A DNA stretch of 64,000 nt, taken from the NCBI GenBank assembly GCA_008360955.1, contig LUCM01002882.1, positions 92,973-156,972 of the forward strand. The letters are read 5' to 3'. Every line of letters starts with the position of its first letter. The stretch's first letter is position 1. The notes under the pieces were generated by a model. It did not search any database and was not told where the DNA came from. It saw nothing but the letters and a program-made list of their open reading frames with translations. Below are positions 1-11,962 of this stretch, piece by piece. Origin of the DNA: Fasciolopsis buskii (taxonomy: Eukaryota; Platyhelminthes; Trematoda; Plagiorchiida; Fasciolidae). The translations under genes and the position numbers were made by a program.

Positions 1-260
1 AGGCGATCTCGAATTTGATTTGTTCGCCTGAAGGAATGGAAAGCTGACCTTGAGTATATCTTGGGCCTTAACAGAAGCAGACGATGATTGCTACTTAAAA
101 TTGGAGCACGCAGTTCCAGGGAAAATAAATCGAGGTGGTTGGTAATAACTCCATCTAAAATGGAGCCGTCTCTGGTGGGAGAAATGCAGAGATCAGTCAA
201 ATCAAACACAGTCAGTGGTAAGGTAGATGCATGATTGAAATCACCTACAATAATATGCAA
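1..260 (-). pseudogene. CR1-like endonuclease C-terminal fragment (copy A, partial)
   Basis: This is the minus-strand counterpart of copy B 11147-11406. It encodes the GDFN motif, the LDGVITN motif and SSNHR, where functional APE-type endonucleases have SDH. The fragment is cut by the window edge rather than by a stop. It is out of frame with the N-terminal fragment at 473-877. Confidence 0.75.
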
Positions 261-472
261 ATTATCCTCAAGAAGAGGGACAATAAATGCTTGAAAAGAG
301 TCAAAAACGATGTGATATTTTGTTGCGAGTTAAAAGGGGCAGTGTATAAATTCGCTGTGATAGTACTGGTATGGCGAGAAAACCTAGGATGACACTGTGT
401 CACGAGTTAGTCAAATCCGTTGGGCGAGTACGCAGAAACAAATTCGGACTTGCCAGACCAGAAGGAGTTTAT

Positions 473-877
473 TTATGTTTCAACACCGCCTCCAGTCTTC
501 TTGTTCGAAACTCTGTCCTTCCGATCGAGTCTGAAGCTGTCTATCGACACGAGTGAATCAGCGATATCTGGGTTCAGACACGATGCTTGTATGCAGATAA
601 CGCACGTGTGAACATGGATCAGTGATTGAAGTGTGAGGGACAGATCCGACGTTTTCGTAATCAGAGTGCGGATATTGACACTCAACAATGCTGGGATGGA
701 CATCTTAGCTGGAAGGGTGCATTTAAGGGTGGCCTGGCAACCAGCACGAATGCCCCTTTTAGATCGATGAGAAGGTCGTTGAGATGCAGCAATGCGTGAT
801 CCCAATCCGTGTGAAGAAAGGATACGGTTTTTAAACAACAGTAATTTCGATCGATTGTAGCGGCGAACGGAGACCAT
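473..877 (-). pseudogene. CR1-like ORF2, N-terminal endonuclease fragment (copy A)
   Basis: This 134-codon frame is identical to the one in copy B at 10530-10934. The peptide contains SVNIRTLITKTSDL, VCVI-type hydrophobic strands, a D-x-x-V-x-I-x-x-F-x-L-x-R-K-D-R stretch and KTGGGV. This is the usual order at the start of an APE-type endonuclease in CR1 ORF2 proteins. The frame ends at a TAA directly after GGGVET, where intact relatives continue, so the protein is broken. The residues upstream (about 1-50) are basic and low in complexity. Confidence 0.8.
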
Positions 878-3800
878 AATCAGACGAAATACCCGACAAG
901 AAAGCTACGAAATAACGAGTCCAAGTGTCTTCCCAAATTTCGAAGGATCCTGCAATTTTTTTCGGCTTCCCCAGTAGAATCTGCACATCACGACCTTCTG
1001 AATCTACGCCGTTGTCCCATTTATATATGATGATTCCTGCGTTTGTTTAGAACGGTTTGCGGTGCTTCTGGATTATTTCGTAGTTCGATGGTTACGGAAA
1101 AAGCCACATATAAGGGAAGACTTGAAAGATTTCAACTTTGTGTTGCTGGCTTCGAAGAAGCGACGCGCGAGAAAAAATCCTCCGGTGAACCTCAAATTCC
1201 AAATGATCGTTCTTTTGTTCCTGATTACAGGCATATAATCCAAATGAAAAACTTCCAATTTAACTTAGTGATAACAAATTTGGGAAAAATCTGAATTTAC
1301 TACCCTGATCCTTGCGTCATTTCAGTGGGCATTTCTTGTTGGCGCAGTTCCCTAACACGTCGGTAGCAAACTCATCTAACGTGTCGCGCTGTGTCAGCCA
1401 AGGTATCAGGACAATGTTGCCGCTATCTACGACTCCGGTCACGTTCCTGCATTCTTATTCGTGAAAATAATGTGAAATTTCACGAAAGATATGAAATGCC
1501 GCTCTGTCGTCTATCGGTCTTTTTCGCTGTTGCCCTAAGAAGTTGGACAGGTTCACACTTCTAAACGAACTGAATAGGTGGTAGCAAATTAAAGGGAATT
1601 TCATGTTTTTCTCTTTGTTACATCGAAATAAGGTCGGTGTTTTCTTTTTCGTATGATACGCCACAGTTGAATCGATTCCTAGCCCAGGAATTGATCCAGA
1701 GTCGGTTCCGAAGCGGGGAACATTTGTTTAATTTAATTATTAACGCACCTATGATGTGCTTGTTTTTGATATTTAAAGCAAATTCATGTTATCACTAACA
1801 TTGCTTTCGTAACGCTATGCAACGATGAATATGCAGATGATGGAGGCGAAGGTCAACCCTTTGAAAATGATATTTAATATTTGATAGCGGTTTGGAAAAT
1901 ATTCGGTTTCAGTACAAAGACGGCATCGTACCTTGGACGTGACGGGACTTCTACGAGACAACTTCCGCTTGGAGTGAGTTCGGAAAAAAGTGAACAAAAT
2001 GTTCATCGTATCGGAGCTTCGCGACGGATAATCGATTACCATTTAGCGTGATACCAGTAACACCGATTCTCGACCATTTAATTGTTTTTCTTTCGTTCCA
2101 GTTACCAGCACTCAGTCATTGTTCATTTAGTACAATAGACCGCAGGCTGGTCACTTACACGGTCTGGGGTGAGGCAGTACAGTTGGACTTAAAGTCTGAA
2201 TCCTTTTCCCCACGGAATCATTTGTTCACATTATGTACTACTAACTAGTCAAAGAAGGCCAACGGGAAATTAAAGCGGGAACCGGAAATCTGAATGATGC
2301 ATGTGCACGTCATTCTAGCCCCCTAATAAATACATAAACGGACGGTTAGTGAGGCGGTACTTGCCCTTGCGTCTGTCTGTGTTCTTGCCCTTTGTCTTAC
2401 TCTCATACAAACACAGCGATGAAACACGATGGTACTACCAAATCTGATCAAGAGTGGTCAAACATACGGGAAGAGTAGGATTTGAGGGTGCTTAAACACT
2501 TGGAGAGGCACAGTTCCAAAGTACAAAGCTGGGTTCCGCCGATCAAAACAGACATTAGCTCCGGTACACCTATTTGAGAGATCTCGTGCAAACTTTCTAA
2601 ACTTCGGATGATCGGATATTTTCCTAGATTCATCAGTTCACCTTCCGTAACTGTTCACCAATCATTATTCCCTTGTTGATGAAGCGGATCTTCAAGAAGT
2701 TAGGAAGACTTTAAATTACTAATGAAATAATGCCAGGCTACTCTTGCAATCATGCTATTATTGACACATCCACTCATAACACCAGTGAACATGGAACTCA
2801 TCTGACCTGGGAATAGGAGAAGCTATCAAAAAGGACGCGGCTTAAGGGTGGATGGCTAGATCATTCATAGTACACTTGTGTAACAAATGCAAAAGCATCA
2901 GATGTATGGTGAATTCCATTTTGACTAATGCTTGTTTTTCTCCATAGCAAACGAGAAACTTTCCGAAACCCTTATCCTTGAATGGAAGTCTTAAAATGCT
3001 ATTCGCCAATTGTTGGTTGATTGCAAATGACGTCATGGTTTTCGGTAAATGAATGACATTGACGATGAATAATTTGGAAAAACTGATCATCTTGAAGGAC
3101 GTAATGCATCGCATATATATGTTATGTAATATTATTTACATACGTACATGTATATATGTTGGTGAATAAAACTGTGTGATACACTGGCCCTAAAACACAA
3201 CCAATCAATATGCTCCTATAGTTAGAAACGATCCAGAATTCCAAATTCTGGGGCATAGCAGTTGAATTTCTGTACCATGTATGATTTCTGTCATCTAAAT
3301 AGAGCTGACAGCAGAACAGTCGAAATCCGGCTGCTGGTGTTCCCTAGAGTTTGCTCCTCCTTGATTGTTTCCGTCTAGCAATGTGAGTTTGACGGAAAAC
3401 AATTTGAAACATGTGCTCATCGAGGCCTCTTTGAGAGACATATCCGTGTTCCTCATCGGATGATAACCGTGGAACAGTATAATCGTCTGAAGACAAAATT
3501 CCACCTGAAACGCTTTCCAAATCTGTGATTATTCTGCTGAGATAGAAGGTACGTGAGTTTCATCACACTGCGACCAAGTAGGAGAATGAGGACTACAGTT
3601 TAGATCTTATTGAAGCGTTATGGTGGCATCTGGGCACACTGCTACTGAGAGTCTGAGCTGTGTGGAAAATCTGAAATTAAACTGGGTTTCAAGACGCGTT
3701 GCGCAGCTTGCATTATCTCGTCTTCAATTGTGTACCTATGGACAGCCAACTCCCTATGGCATTTCTCTCATTCAAGGTGTTTTTTGACTGGTAAAATAGG

Positions 3801-5360
3801 AATCATGTGGAGGTTCTCTGTTAGGAAATTTCACAGCATCTGTGGTTCACATTAGGAATAGGAATTTTTGCGAATACTTTCCTGGTTTACGAGTCGTATT
3901 CTTTATGATTCATTAATTTCCGCTGCCAACATGGACGCAAGGACAATTGAGAACTGACTTTACTCACTCATCTCTGCCCGTTGTAAAATGGCTAGATGTG
4001 CTTAGTGGGTCAGCTTTCCGTGCTTAACTCCGACTGCAACTTGCGTTCTGGGAATCTATCGAAATACATAAACAACCCGCTGTGAACGAACAGATATCTG
4101 GCTTCGTGGTACACTGTTACCGTAATCCCGGCCGTCTTGTACACGACAGCGCAATTCGTGGTGGCTTGCACTATGGTCTAACCAAACCCGTGTATTATTC
4201 AAGACGTGACACCATGTGATATCTGGCTGATAAAAGTGTCGGAAGATTGTTTCCACCAGAAACTGACAACAATTCGAATTTTGGAACAACAATCGTCCCA
4301 CGGCCAGTAAACTACACAAACTTGGTTCATAGAGATTGCAAAACAGTCATTGTAGATAGTCAAGCTGCCCTCTAGTTCTGATTCCGTTTACTATGATTAC
4401 ATTTCTATCTAGGTTTACTCTGCATAAATTGCCTTCCGGCTAACGCGCAGTGAAGGTTTTCATAGATCCCAACCCCGATGCTCATATGAACATGGCAGAT
4501 GATCAATATTCCTTCAACTTCTAAATCTCGCAGTTTTTTTCGTTCCAGGAGCAGTCGGTGTGATGTCAGAAATCTCAACGATCGCAACCTTAGACTCATC
4601 AGATGGGTATGGGCGTAATTTTTCTTACAACTTCTCGGTACCTATGACCGAGGTTTGGGACTGAACACCTTAGTAATTAATCGCTGGGGGAAATATTCAT
4701 TGACGCCTAAGGTTTCCAGTCCACAAAAATATTGCGTCCATTATTTTATAACAAGTGGTTCCCATGTGGAACCTGTTTGGTCACCGTAAGCACAGGGATG
4801 TGGTGAATCCCGTGCACCCAGATCATTAGCAGTAGTAAATCAGAATGAAAGGAGATTAGTGTGTGGGTTGTCTTCCAGTGGAGTTTTCGCCAGCGGACCA
4901 ACAATTCAGCGGACAGATTTCAATAGAACTTGAAGTGAGATGTGACAAGTACGGAAGAATTAGACATACGTGAATGTCCCACTTGCATAGCCGATTGGCA
5001 TTATGAGATGTGCTACTACAGGCCACCTGGTCTAGAGTAGGTTTTTTATCTACAGGTTTCTCCCCAGCATTTGGGAAACAAAGCGTGACTTGTATGACAT
5101 CGATTGGCGTGTTCCAGACTACCCGTTTATGGTTGTAGGGGTTACATCATACGTCTTGGAAACCATTTGTACTCGCAACAATCAACAAAATCTACCATCA
5201 TGATGCGGAGCCCTCCAGCTAATTAACCGTACTATCCACCGGATACACCAGATATTTTCATGTGTACAACTCGCGAAACACATTACCATCAGCGAGGGTC
5301 ATCACGATCTTTGTAGTTTGTAAGATCAGCCTGGCGGTACCCCACTGATCACTCCTCATT

Positions 5361-5801
5361 TTGACTGCAAAGTTGTTCACTCATTCACAATTATCTCTTG
5401 TACTCAACAACAGTCAGACTGCTTTCCAAAATATATGCCATTGGCTGGGAACACATTTTCGTTCGGGCGGTGGTTTTGAAGTTGACAAATCTTGTGCCAG
5501 ACTAATTTATCTGCCGCAAATACTGATGGCAATCTGCTGGTGTTATTGTGAGAAGCACCGAAGGCTTCAAACTGTTAATAGATCAATGAAGACAGAAATG
5601 CGGACTAGTGAAGAAAGTATTTCATGGTTTGTTCAGAACGTTATATATCCAAGGTTCCCAAAGTGTTTCTCACGAAGAGACGAGAAGACGAATCCGAATC
5701 CAAGCATAATTTTTACACTGGCCAGCAAAATCCTTGTTTGTAGTTTTGCCTATCAGATTCAAGCGACTGATCATGAGCGATTTCGAACTGCGGAACAATA
5801 G
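5361..5801 (+). CDS. 146-codon open frame, unidentified
   Basis: This is the longest frame outside the repeats in the left part of the window, and it begins at TTG rather than ATG. A plausible 3' splice site (ACTCAACAACAG) lies just inside it. A GTGAGT donor-like site lies just after its stop, near 5817, but in a different frame. The peptide is Cys and Lys rich in the middle and has no motif I recognise. It may be part of an exon, or chance. Confidence 0.15.
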   Translation: MTAKLFTHSQLSLVLNNSQTAFQNICHWLGTHFRSGGGFEVDKSCARLIYLPQILMAICWCYCEKHRRLQTVNRSMKTEMRTSEESISWFVQNVIYPRFPKCFSRRDEKTNPNPSIIFTLASKILVCSFAYQIQATDHERFRTAEQ

Positions 5802-6099
5802 GCACAGGAGAAATAGGTGAGTAAATACGAATAATATGTTTACAATTTGAACTTGGGTCTACTAAGGTAGGGTGGGGGGATAATGCAGAACCATTAAAGA
5901 CTACATCATGTACGCAGTCAAATACCTTGCTGGGTAGGAGCTGGAATCAGTTGGCATTTCGGTCTGCCAGTTCGGCAAAGCGGGAAGAACAAAGCAGAAG
6001 GTGTAATAGGGAGACTCCACTACCGATGTGATAGACGACGAATGTCCTCCACCTCGTTTGCCATGCCAATAGATTGGATATAAAGATGATTTACTAAAA

Positions 6100-6168
6100 G
6101 ATATATACACACGGATACATATAAACATTTGCATACAAATGCATATATATATATATATGTATACATCC
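6100..6168. repeat. AT/TATATG-type microsatellite
   Basis: This is an imperfect run of TATATA, CATATA and ATACAT units. The minus-strand frame across it, which gives repeated Tyr-Ile, is an artefact of the repeat. Confidence 0.8.
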
Positions 6169-9100
6169 ACGGGTGCAAATTTAGCAACCAGTTTCCAACG
6201 GTAAACAGAACATTCTCCTCTTGCGGGTTTTTGTCGTTCGTGCTATTAAGATTGTAACCAAAATCCGGCTATTTATACGACTTCAGTCCAAACCGGAATT
6301 TGTCAGGTCTAAACAGGAATATGATAAGCACAATGTGCACGGTCTAAATATCATGCAGTTTCATCCCCAGATGGCTACCCGCCAAACTCTCCACTTGGTA
6401 GTACTCAATTAACCAAAGTGCCCATTCGGAAAGTGACACATCAGTAATGAAAAGATCAAAAGTAAGAAATAATAAACATAGCAACCAAAAATTGTTTCAA
6501 CCATCAGAGGTTTATGTGGTTCACTTTTGTGGGCTTCCGTTCACTTCCCTTTTTTGCAATCAATAAATTCATACCGATTTAATTTGGGATTAACTGGCAC
6601 CTTACAACGCTGGGTGAGTCAAAGTTGGATGAATAAATATTAGTTGGAGAAAGATTGTATATTAAAGAACCAATGGCACCATTAAGTAACGATAAAGTTG
6701 AAGCACGCAAGACTGGCGTGCCTGGCAATGTCACCTACAGCTGGTGCCCATTGGTTTGGAAGTAGTCGTGGACCCCAAACCCGGTTGTCTAAGTAAGCAT
6801 ATGCGATTCAGTCCACGAGTTCATTGTTTCAATCCATTGTCTCATACTGTGGACCGACCCCCTCGAATCATCTTCTAATCAGTGATTGTTTGTGAACCAA
6901 CCTCATCATTTAGTTTCTCAAGTCTAAAGTGTACGGTTCAGAATCTAGGATCTAACCCACAACCTATTAAGATAATACTGCCATAGTGTTGAGAGAATAC
7001 TAAGTCTTTCCCACATCACCTCCAGCGGCCATGCTTCTGAGTAATAAAGTCAGATTGCTTATCCTATTGCTGGTGTGCTTGCCCGTTGGCTACAAATCAG
7101 AATTTGGGCTGGCATCAAAAATGATTCAACTGTACCAAGTCATTTGAAGAGTTTTTTATTGCGGCCACGTTTAGCTCGACAGGCGATGACTTGGTAAGAT
7201 GGAACTGTGCTTAGTATACAATTTCCATAAAATCCTCATTAGGGTGCTTCTTGACCTAAACACGAAGATCAGTAGTTCAAACACCTCGGAAACCAATTTG
7301 CCAAGATCCACCGATAAGAAAATTTGTTCGCTAAATCCAACACGCTATATGAGAACAAAGTTTGTTTTTAACCGGCGCAGCCTCACAGCATTATTTTGCA
7401 TTGCAATCATGCAAGAACGTACCCTATGCATGAACTCACTGTCTTTGGGATAATTGAGGAATGCTTGGAACTTAGCCCAGTCAATGTTATTCCGTCACAG
7501 CTTTCAGCTTGATCAAATATCAGTGCCACTTTCTCACGTGAATATACAATGATTTTCATTATCATTTCGGTGACAAAGTTGAAACAGTAGTGGACGAGGA
7601 CAGCCAAACTGTGGAAATTAGCTAAAAATGACAAATCAGCTTCAGCTAGTCGTATACACGAAATAGACTTCCACTGATAAAGCAATCACTGAAAGGCAGT
7701 AACGAAGAATAGCACGAGCAATTGGGTTGAAAACCGCTTCCAGATTAAACGAATTAGCGGCTAAAGGGTGTTATGGTGAGTGGCATTACTGGTGTGGTCA
7801 ATCCGTGTAGCGATCTGAATTTTATCCGTTGAGGATAATTAAACGGAATGATATAGCCACCTCAAATGTCATACGATAATGAGTTGTGCTGCCACTAACT
7901 GCAAAAGATCACACTTGAAATCAGCTGCATATTTCGGGTCGATCCACTGTACCTTAGTGATTACTGACAGGGAACGGACAAATACCGCGTTTATTTCCAA
8001 ATCTTGAGAATAAATTTGGTTATAATTCGGTTAAAGAAATTTTTTCACGGAAAAAATCGATCGAAATGTGTTTACTATGTATCACGTGCTATTGCTTTTG
8101 TCAGTTCACTGGCTTTATGCATCATGTGACCCAGAAAGAGGAAAACGTTTGTATTTAACAGACAGTTTTGTGAATGCAGGTTCGACGGTATTCGTCAGTA
8201 TTCGATTATGACAATAAATCGCTAGTGAACAGTCCGTCACGTACTCTAAACCCCTCCAATCCTGACCGAACTTTGCACCATGCGATGAATTATCAAAACC
8301 AAATACGGATTGCTTGTGAATTTTGATGAAAGACCTTGGCAGATGACAGCGATCAAAATCAATCTGGATGCTGTTTTATGCGGGCCATGGCAAAGATTGA
8401 TCGGATGGCATTGTGGGAGGATGAAATTGTAGGAAAGTCTTTAACAGGAGGTATGTCACTGTGTTGATCAGCGAGGACTAGAAGTGCACTGTTCCTTCTG
8501 TAGGGTTATCAACGTTAGACAAGAACTGAAACATGCGGCAGTCTGATTACTATCATGTTAACGCTTTTTTTAAACAACTTCTGTCACGGAACACAACCAG
8601 CAAATGATTAATGACTCCCTGTTTGATAGGCACTATATGGGCAGAATAAACAAACCATTATATGACAGATAATAAATCAACTAATGTGATGCAGGAGGCG
8701 TGTAATCCTGCCACCATAGCTGGAAAGTAGCGAATATGGACCGTGAATGTTCCGAATGCGTAATTAAAGTTCCGGGAGCACATGACTGACAAATTTACAT
8801 CTGTTTGCAAACAACTCTTCCTGGCAAGATCTATTGTGGAATTACTTAAGGTTTGTTGTCGCCTGGAAATCTTCCAATATGTTCTACGAGAAGAGCGCAA
8901 AAGATGACATTTCCGGTTGGGTTACTTCTAGCAATAAATTTCGAATATTCACAGTCACTACGATTAATTTCCATATTTTAATGCTTAGGTCTTTTCAGAA
9001 CCGGACAAAACAAAATTCTGATCCCCTCTATCCTCTGCAACAGCCCTATCAAAACTGACTAGAAATGTTCAGTCAGTAGGTCGTCCGAGACGTTTATTTC

Positions 9101-9944
9101 GTTCTTTGTCCTCAAAACATTTTAGACAAAATGTCTCTCGGTGACTTTCATTAACCTGATGGCAAGCACTTTCTTTAAGGCGCCAAAAGTATTGTAGTAA
9201 TAAGCCAGCTTTTTCTGAAGATATGACGCGCGGTTAGTGAACTGGTGGCACAGGCCGCTCAAGGGCAACGGACTTGGAAACGGAAGATAGGTGTGTAAAA
9301 CGCACCGAGCAAAGGAAAGATAGGATTTCATTGTCAGGCAAGGGAAGTATGCCTAGGATTCAAGTCGAGGAACACGAAGTTTCAAACCAAATTACCCAAT
9401 CGGTAAAACTGGATTCAAAAATATACAGGGCGGCGTAGAAAAAACAGCAGAGCACACCAGTCGATAAACAAACCGAAACTTCAGTGATCTACTGGTTGGA
9501 ATGTTGTCTCGTTTAGGGGGACTTTGGAAAAGAAAGATATGCATGTTTTTGTGCTTGATTCTCACATCTAAATCGTCCCTTTATTGGCATAGCCACGTAC
9601 TTCATCCTCTTGCCTTACCATTACAATATGATCATCAATTTTATCCGGTAGTTGACTGCATCACTAATTAGTTAGCAGGTGCAGGAGATGTGACCGCGCA
9701 CTGGGTGCATACTAGATGAAACGCAATAATTTCCAATCGGAGAAAAAGCAGTTTTGAATTAAATGAGCAAAATGCAGTGGCCTTTATGTGCAAATGTAGT
9801 TTTTGTTCAAGACAACAGAATTTTTCACCAGTGGAATAACCAGACTAAACATTTCAGATCTGATCGAAGATTACTCAGAAGCACACGTAGCTGTTCCTGG
9901 TCAGTTACGATGAAGCGTTAAACTAGGAATCTGACTGACAGAAT

Positions 9945-11406
9945 ACGAATAAGAATACAGGAACGTGACCGGAGTCGTAGATAGCGGCAACATTGTCCTG
10001 ATACCTTGGCTGACACAGCGCGACACGTTAGATGAGTTTGCTACCGACGTGTTAGGGAACTGCGCCAACAAGAAATGCCCACTGAAATGACGCAAGGATC
10101 AGGGTAGTAAATTCAGATTTTTCCCAAATTTGTTATCACTAAGTTAAATTGGAAGTTTTTCATTTGGATTATATGCCTGTAATCAGGAACAAAAGAACGA
10201 TCATTTGGAATTTGAGGTTCACCGGAGGATTTTTTCTCGCGCGTCGCTTCTTCGAAGCCAGCAACACAAAGTTGAAATCTTTCAAGTCTTCCCTTATATG
10301 TGGCTTTTTCCGTAACCATCGAACTACGAAATAATCCAGAAGCACCGCAAACCGTTCTAAACAAACGCAGGAATCATCATATATAAATGGGACAACGGCG
10401 TAGATTCAGAAGGTCGTGATGTGCAGATTCTACTGGGGAAGCCGAAAAAAATTGCAGGATCCTTCGAAATTTGGGAAGACACTTGGACTCGTTATTTCGT
10501 AGCTTTCTTGTCGGGTATTTCGTCTGATTATGGTCTCCGTTCGCCGCTACAATCGATCGAAATTACTGTTGTTTAAAAACCGTATCCTTTCTTCACACGG
10601 ATTGGGATCACGCATTGCTGCATCTCAACGACCTTCTCATCGATCTAAAAGGGGCATTCGTGCTGGTTGCCAGGCCACCCTTAAATGCACCCTTCCAGCT
10701 AAGATGTCCATCCCAGCATTGTTGAGTGTCAATATCCGCACTCTGATTACGAAAACGTCGGATCTGTCCCTCACACTTCAATCACTGATCCATGTTCACA
10801 CGTGCGTTATCTGCATACAAGCATCGTGTCTGAACCCAGATATCGCTGATTCACTCGTGTCGATAGACAGCTTCAGACTCGATCGGAAGGACAGAGTTTC
10901 GAACAAGAAGACTGGAGGCGGTGTTGAAACATAAATAAACTCCTTCTGGTCTGGCAAGTCCGAATTTGTTTCTGCGTACTCGCCCAACGGATTTGACTAA
11001 CTCGTGACACAGTGTCATCCTAGGTTTTCTCGCCATACCAGTACTATCACAGCGAATTTATACACTGCCCCTTTTAACTCGCAACAAAATATCACATCGT
11101 TTTCGACTCTTTTCAAGCATTTATTGTCCCTCTTCTTGAGGATAATTTGCATATTATTGTAGGTGATTTCAATCATGCATCTACCTTACCACTGACTGTG
11201 TTTGATTTGACTGATCTCTGCATTTCTCCCACCAGAGACGGCTCCATTTTAGATGGAGTTATTACCAACCACCTCGATTTATTTTCCCTGGAACTGCGTG
11301 CTCCAATTTTAAGTAGCAATCATCGTCTGCTTCTGTTAAGGCCCAAGATATACTCAAGGTCAGCTTTCCATTCCTTCAGGCGAACAAATCAAATTCGAGA
11401 TCGCCT
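9945..11406. repeat. Right arm of large inverted repeat
   Basis: This is the reverse complement of 1-1462 with two mismatches noted. Its outer end coincides with the 5' start of copy B. Confidence 0.9.
10530..10934 (+). pseudogene. CR1-like ORF2, N-terminal endonuclease fragment (copy B)
   Basis: This 134-codon frame starts at the ATG at 10530. A basic leader (residues 1-50) is followed by the endonuclease start at about residue 69 (SVNIRTL). Next come ICIQASCLNPDIADSLV, where active members normally have a TETWL-like box, and then SFRLDRKDR and KTGGGV. The Glu of the TETW-type box, which binds metal in APE-like nucleases, appears to be replaced (IQAS). The frame stops at TAA 10932-10934. 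In the same frame after the stop, INSFWSGKSEFVSAYSPN continues the domain, so the TAA is a nonsense change. Confidence 0.8.
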
Positions 11407-11453
11407 CCGTAACTTTTCCCACAACAACCTTATTCTTCTACTTCCTCTTCCTC

Positions 11454-11485
<32 letters not shown>

Positions 11486-11731
11486 CCTTTTCTTCACAAA
11501 TCACTTTCACTCGCATCAACTTGGTTCTCTTTTGGAACCCTGCTAGATGACTATGTCAAATGTTTCACTGAGACGACCGACGCAGTCTTTGATATCGGCT
11601 TTACCTCAGAAACACTATTTGACTCAAATGGTCGTATCTCCGCCCAGAAACTGAAATCTCTAAGAAGATGCACGGAGCATTTCTACAAATTCCGTAAGAA
11701 CTCAAGCGTATGGTATATTTTAACCTACTGA
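11147..11731 (+). pseudogene. CR1-like endonuclease C-terminal fragment with poly-Leu insert (copy B)
   Basis: This frame of about 194 codons contains HIIVGDFN (the GDFN motif), LDGVITNHLD and SSNHRLLLLRPKI. The last is the site of the catalytic SDH in APE-type endonucleases, here SNH. A (CTT)n tract then codes for a run of Leu, followed by the linker towards RT (TTDAVFDIGFTS and a basic helix). The open frame can be read back upstream to about 11075. It is not in frame with the RT, so at least one frameshift separates them. The same SNH change is seen in copies A, C and D. Confidence 0.8.
11432..11496 (+). repeat. (CTT)n / polypyrimidine tract inside copy B
   Basis: This is an interrupted CTT/CCT microsatellite in the coding part of the element. 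Its composition differs between copies B, C and D. Confidence 0.85.
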
Positions 11732-11962
11732 AAGTTGAAATCCAACGCATGTACACTACATTCGCCAGCCAGCTCCTGAGTGACAACAAAAATCGATTCT
11801 TATAGCTAGGCATTCGACTGTTGTGTGGAAGAAGAAGAAATATACGAAATCTTCTGCGGACGTCGACAGCATCATTCCTACTTCCATCCATCATTCCACT
11901 CATACCCCATTCATATTTGGACAGGATGATGATACGACAGTTACACGTTTTCTAGGGATGAG

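Larger units (their letters stand above)
1..1462 (-). mobile_element. CR1-like non-LTR retrotransposon, copy A (5' part, runs off window)
   Basis: Read on the minus strand, this begins at 1462 and continues past position 1. It matches copy B (9945-11406) base for base except for two mismatches that I found (303 against 11104, and 1450 against 9957). It carries the 5' leader, the N-terminal endonuclease fragment and the start of the C-terminal endonuclease fragment. Beyond 1462 the flank no longer matches that of copy B, so both copies start at the same point, which is probably the element's 5' end. All lesions visible in copy B over this interval are present here as well. Confidence 0.85.
1..1462. 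repeat. Left arm of large inverted repeat
   Basis: Base x pairs with base 11407-x. The arm is at least 1462 bp, about 99.9% identical to the right arm, with an 8482-bp spacer (1463-9944). It may extend left of the window, since copy B continues past 11406. Confidence 0.9.
1463..9944. other. Spacer between inverted-repeat arms, no recognised gene
   Basis: This 8.5-kb stretch has no recognisable domain. The longest frame is 5361-5801 (listed separately). Minus-strand frames at 2842-3114 and 4056-4319 have protein-like composition but no motif I can name and no convincing pair of splice sites. An AT-rich microsatellite lies at 6100-6168. I see no RNA gene here. Confidence 0.4.
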
